Below the pieces are notes generated by a model, which searched no databases, was not told where the DNA came from, and was given only the letters and a program-made list of their open reading frames with translations. A DNA stretch of 5,818 nucleotides from JBEGQX01 sp041180805 (GTDB lineage: Bacteria; Planctomycetota; Planctomycetia; Gemmatales; Gemmataceae), in contig JBEGQX010000252.1 of assembly GCA_041180805.1 (NCBI GenBank), positions 1 through 5,818 on the forward strand, read 5' to 3'. Of the stretch, positions 5,791 through 5,818 are shown piece by piece (position 1 is the stretch's first letter; every line of letters begins with the position of its first letter). A program made the position numbers and the translations under genes.

Positions 5791-5818
5791 TAAGGAAGCA
5801 CTACGGTCCTAATTGAGG

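Overview
The window carries six protein genes, one of them cut off by the left edge, and no RNA genes, CRISPR array or recognisable mobile element. The mix suggests a planctomycete or a near relative: a HEAT-repeat protein, a CHAD protein, a long UbiD decarboxylase starting MGYRNLREC, a PAQR/hemolysin III membrane protein and two Rossmann-fold oxidoreductases. This is an inference from how the proteins look, without a marker gene. Hand-counted GC is about 47-55% in sampled stretches of the metabolic genes but only about 37% in the CHAD gene.

Layout. Bases 2-376 (+) hold the C-terminal end of a HEAT-repeat protein. It converges, with only 6 nt between stop codons, on an AT-rich CHAD gene at 383-1186 (-). 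A 113-nt spacer with a 9-bp inverted repeat separates CHAD from a 616-residue UbiD-type decarboxylase at 1300-3150 (-). A 128-nt divergent intergenic region (3151-3278) holds a perfect 7+1+7 palindrome and a stretch that resembles a dispersed intergenic repeat. From there three genes run rightwards in tight succession: a PAQR/hemolysin III protein (3279-4070), a D-2-hydroxyacid dehydrogenase (4082-5086) and a short-chain dehydrogenase/reductase (5107-5790). The last 28 nt hold no gene start that I can support.

How the genes fit together. The three plus-strand genes are spaced like an operon (gaps of 11 and 20 nt), so a shared mRNA is likely, although no common pathway can be read from the sequence. 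The UbiD protein belongs to the approximately 610-residue type found in bacteria that make menaquinone by the futalosine route. A menaquinone role is plausible, but no other pathway gene is present. The CHAD protein is extremely basic and probably binds polyphosphate.

I did not find a clear new biological system. The most useful leads are the odd composition of the CHAD gene, the duplicated-looking C-terminal lobe of UbiD, the palindrome between the divergent genes, and the PAQR-dehydrogenase-SDR cluster.
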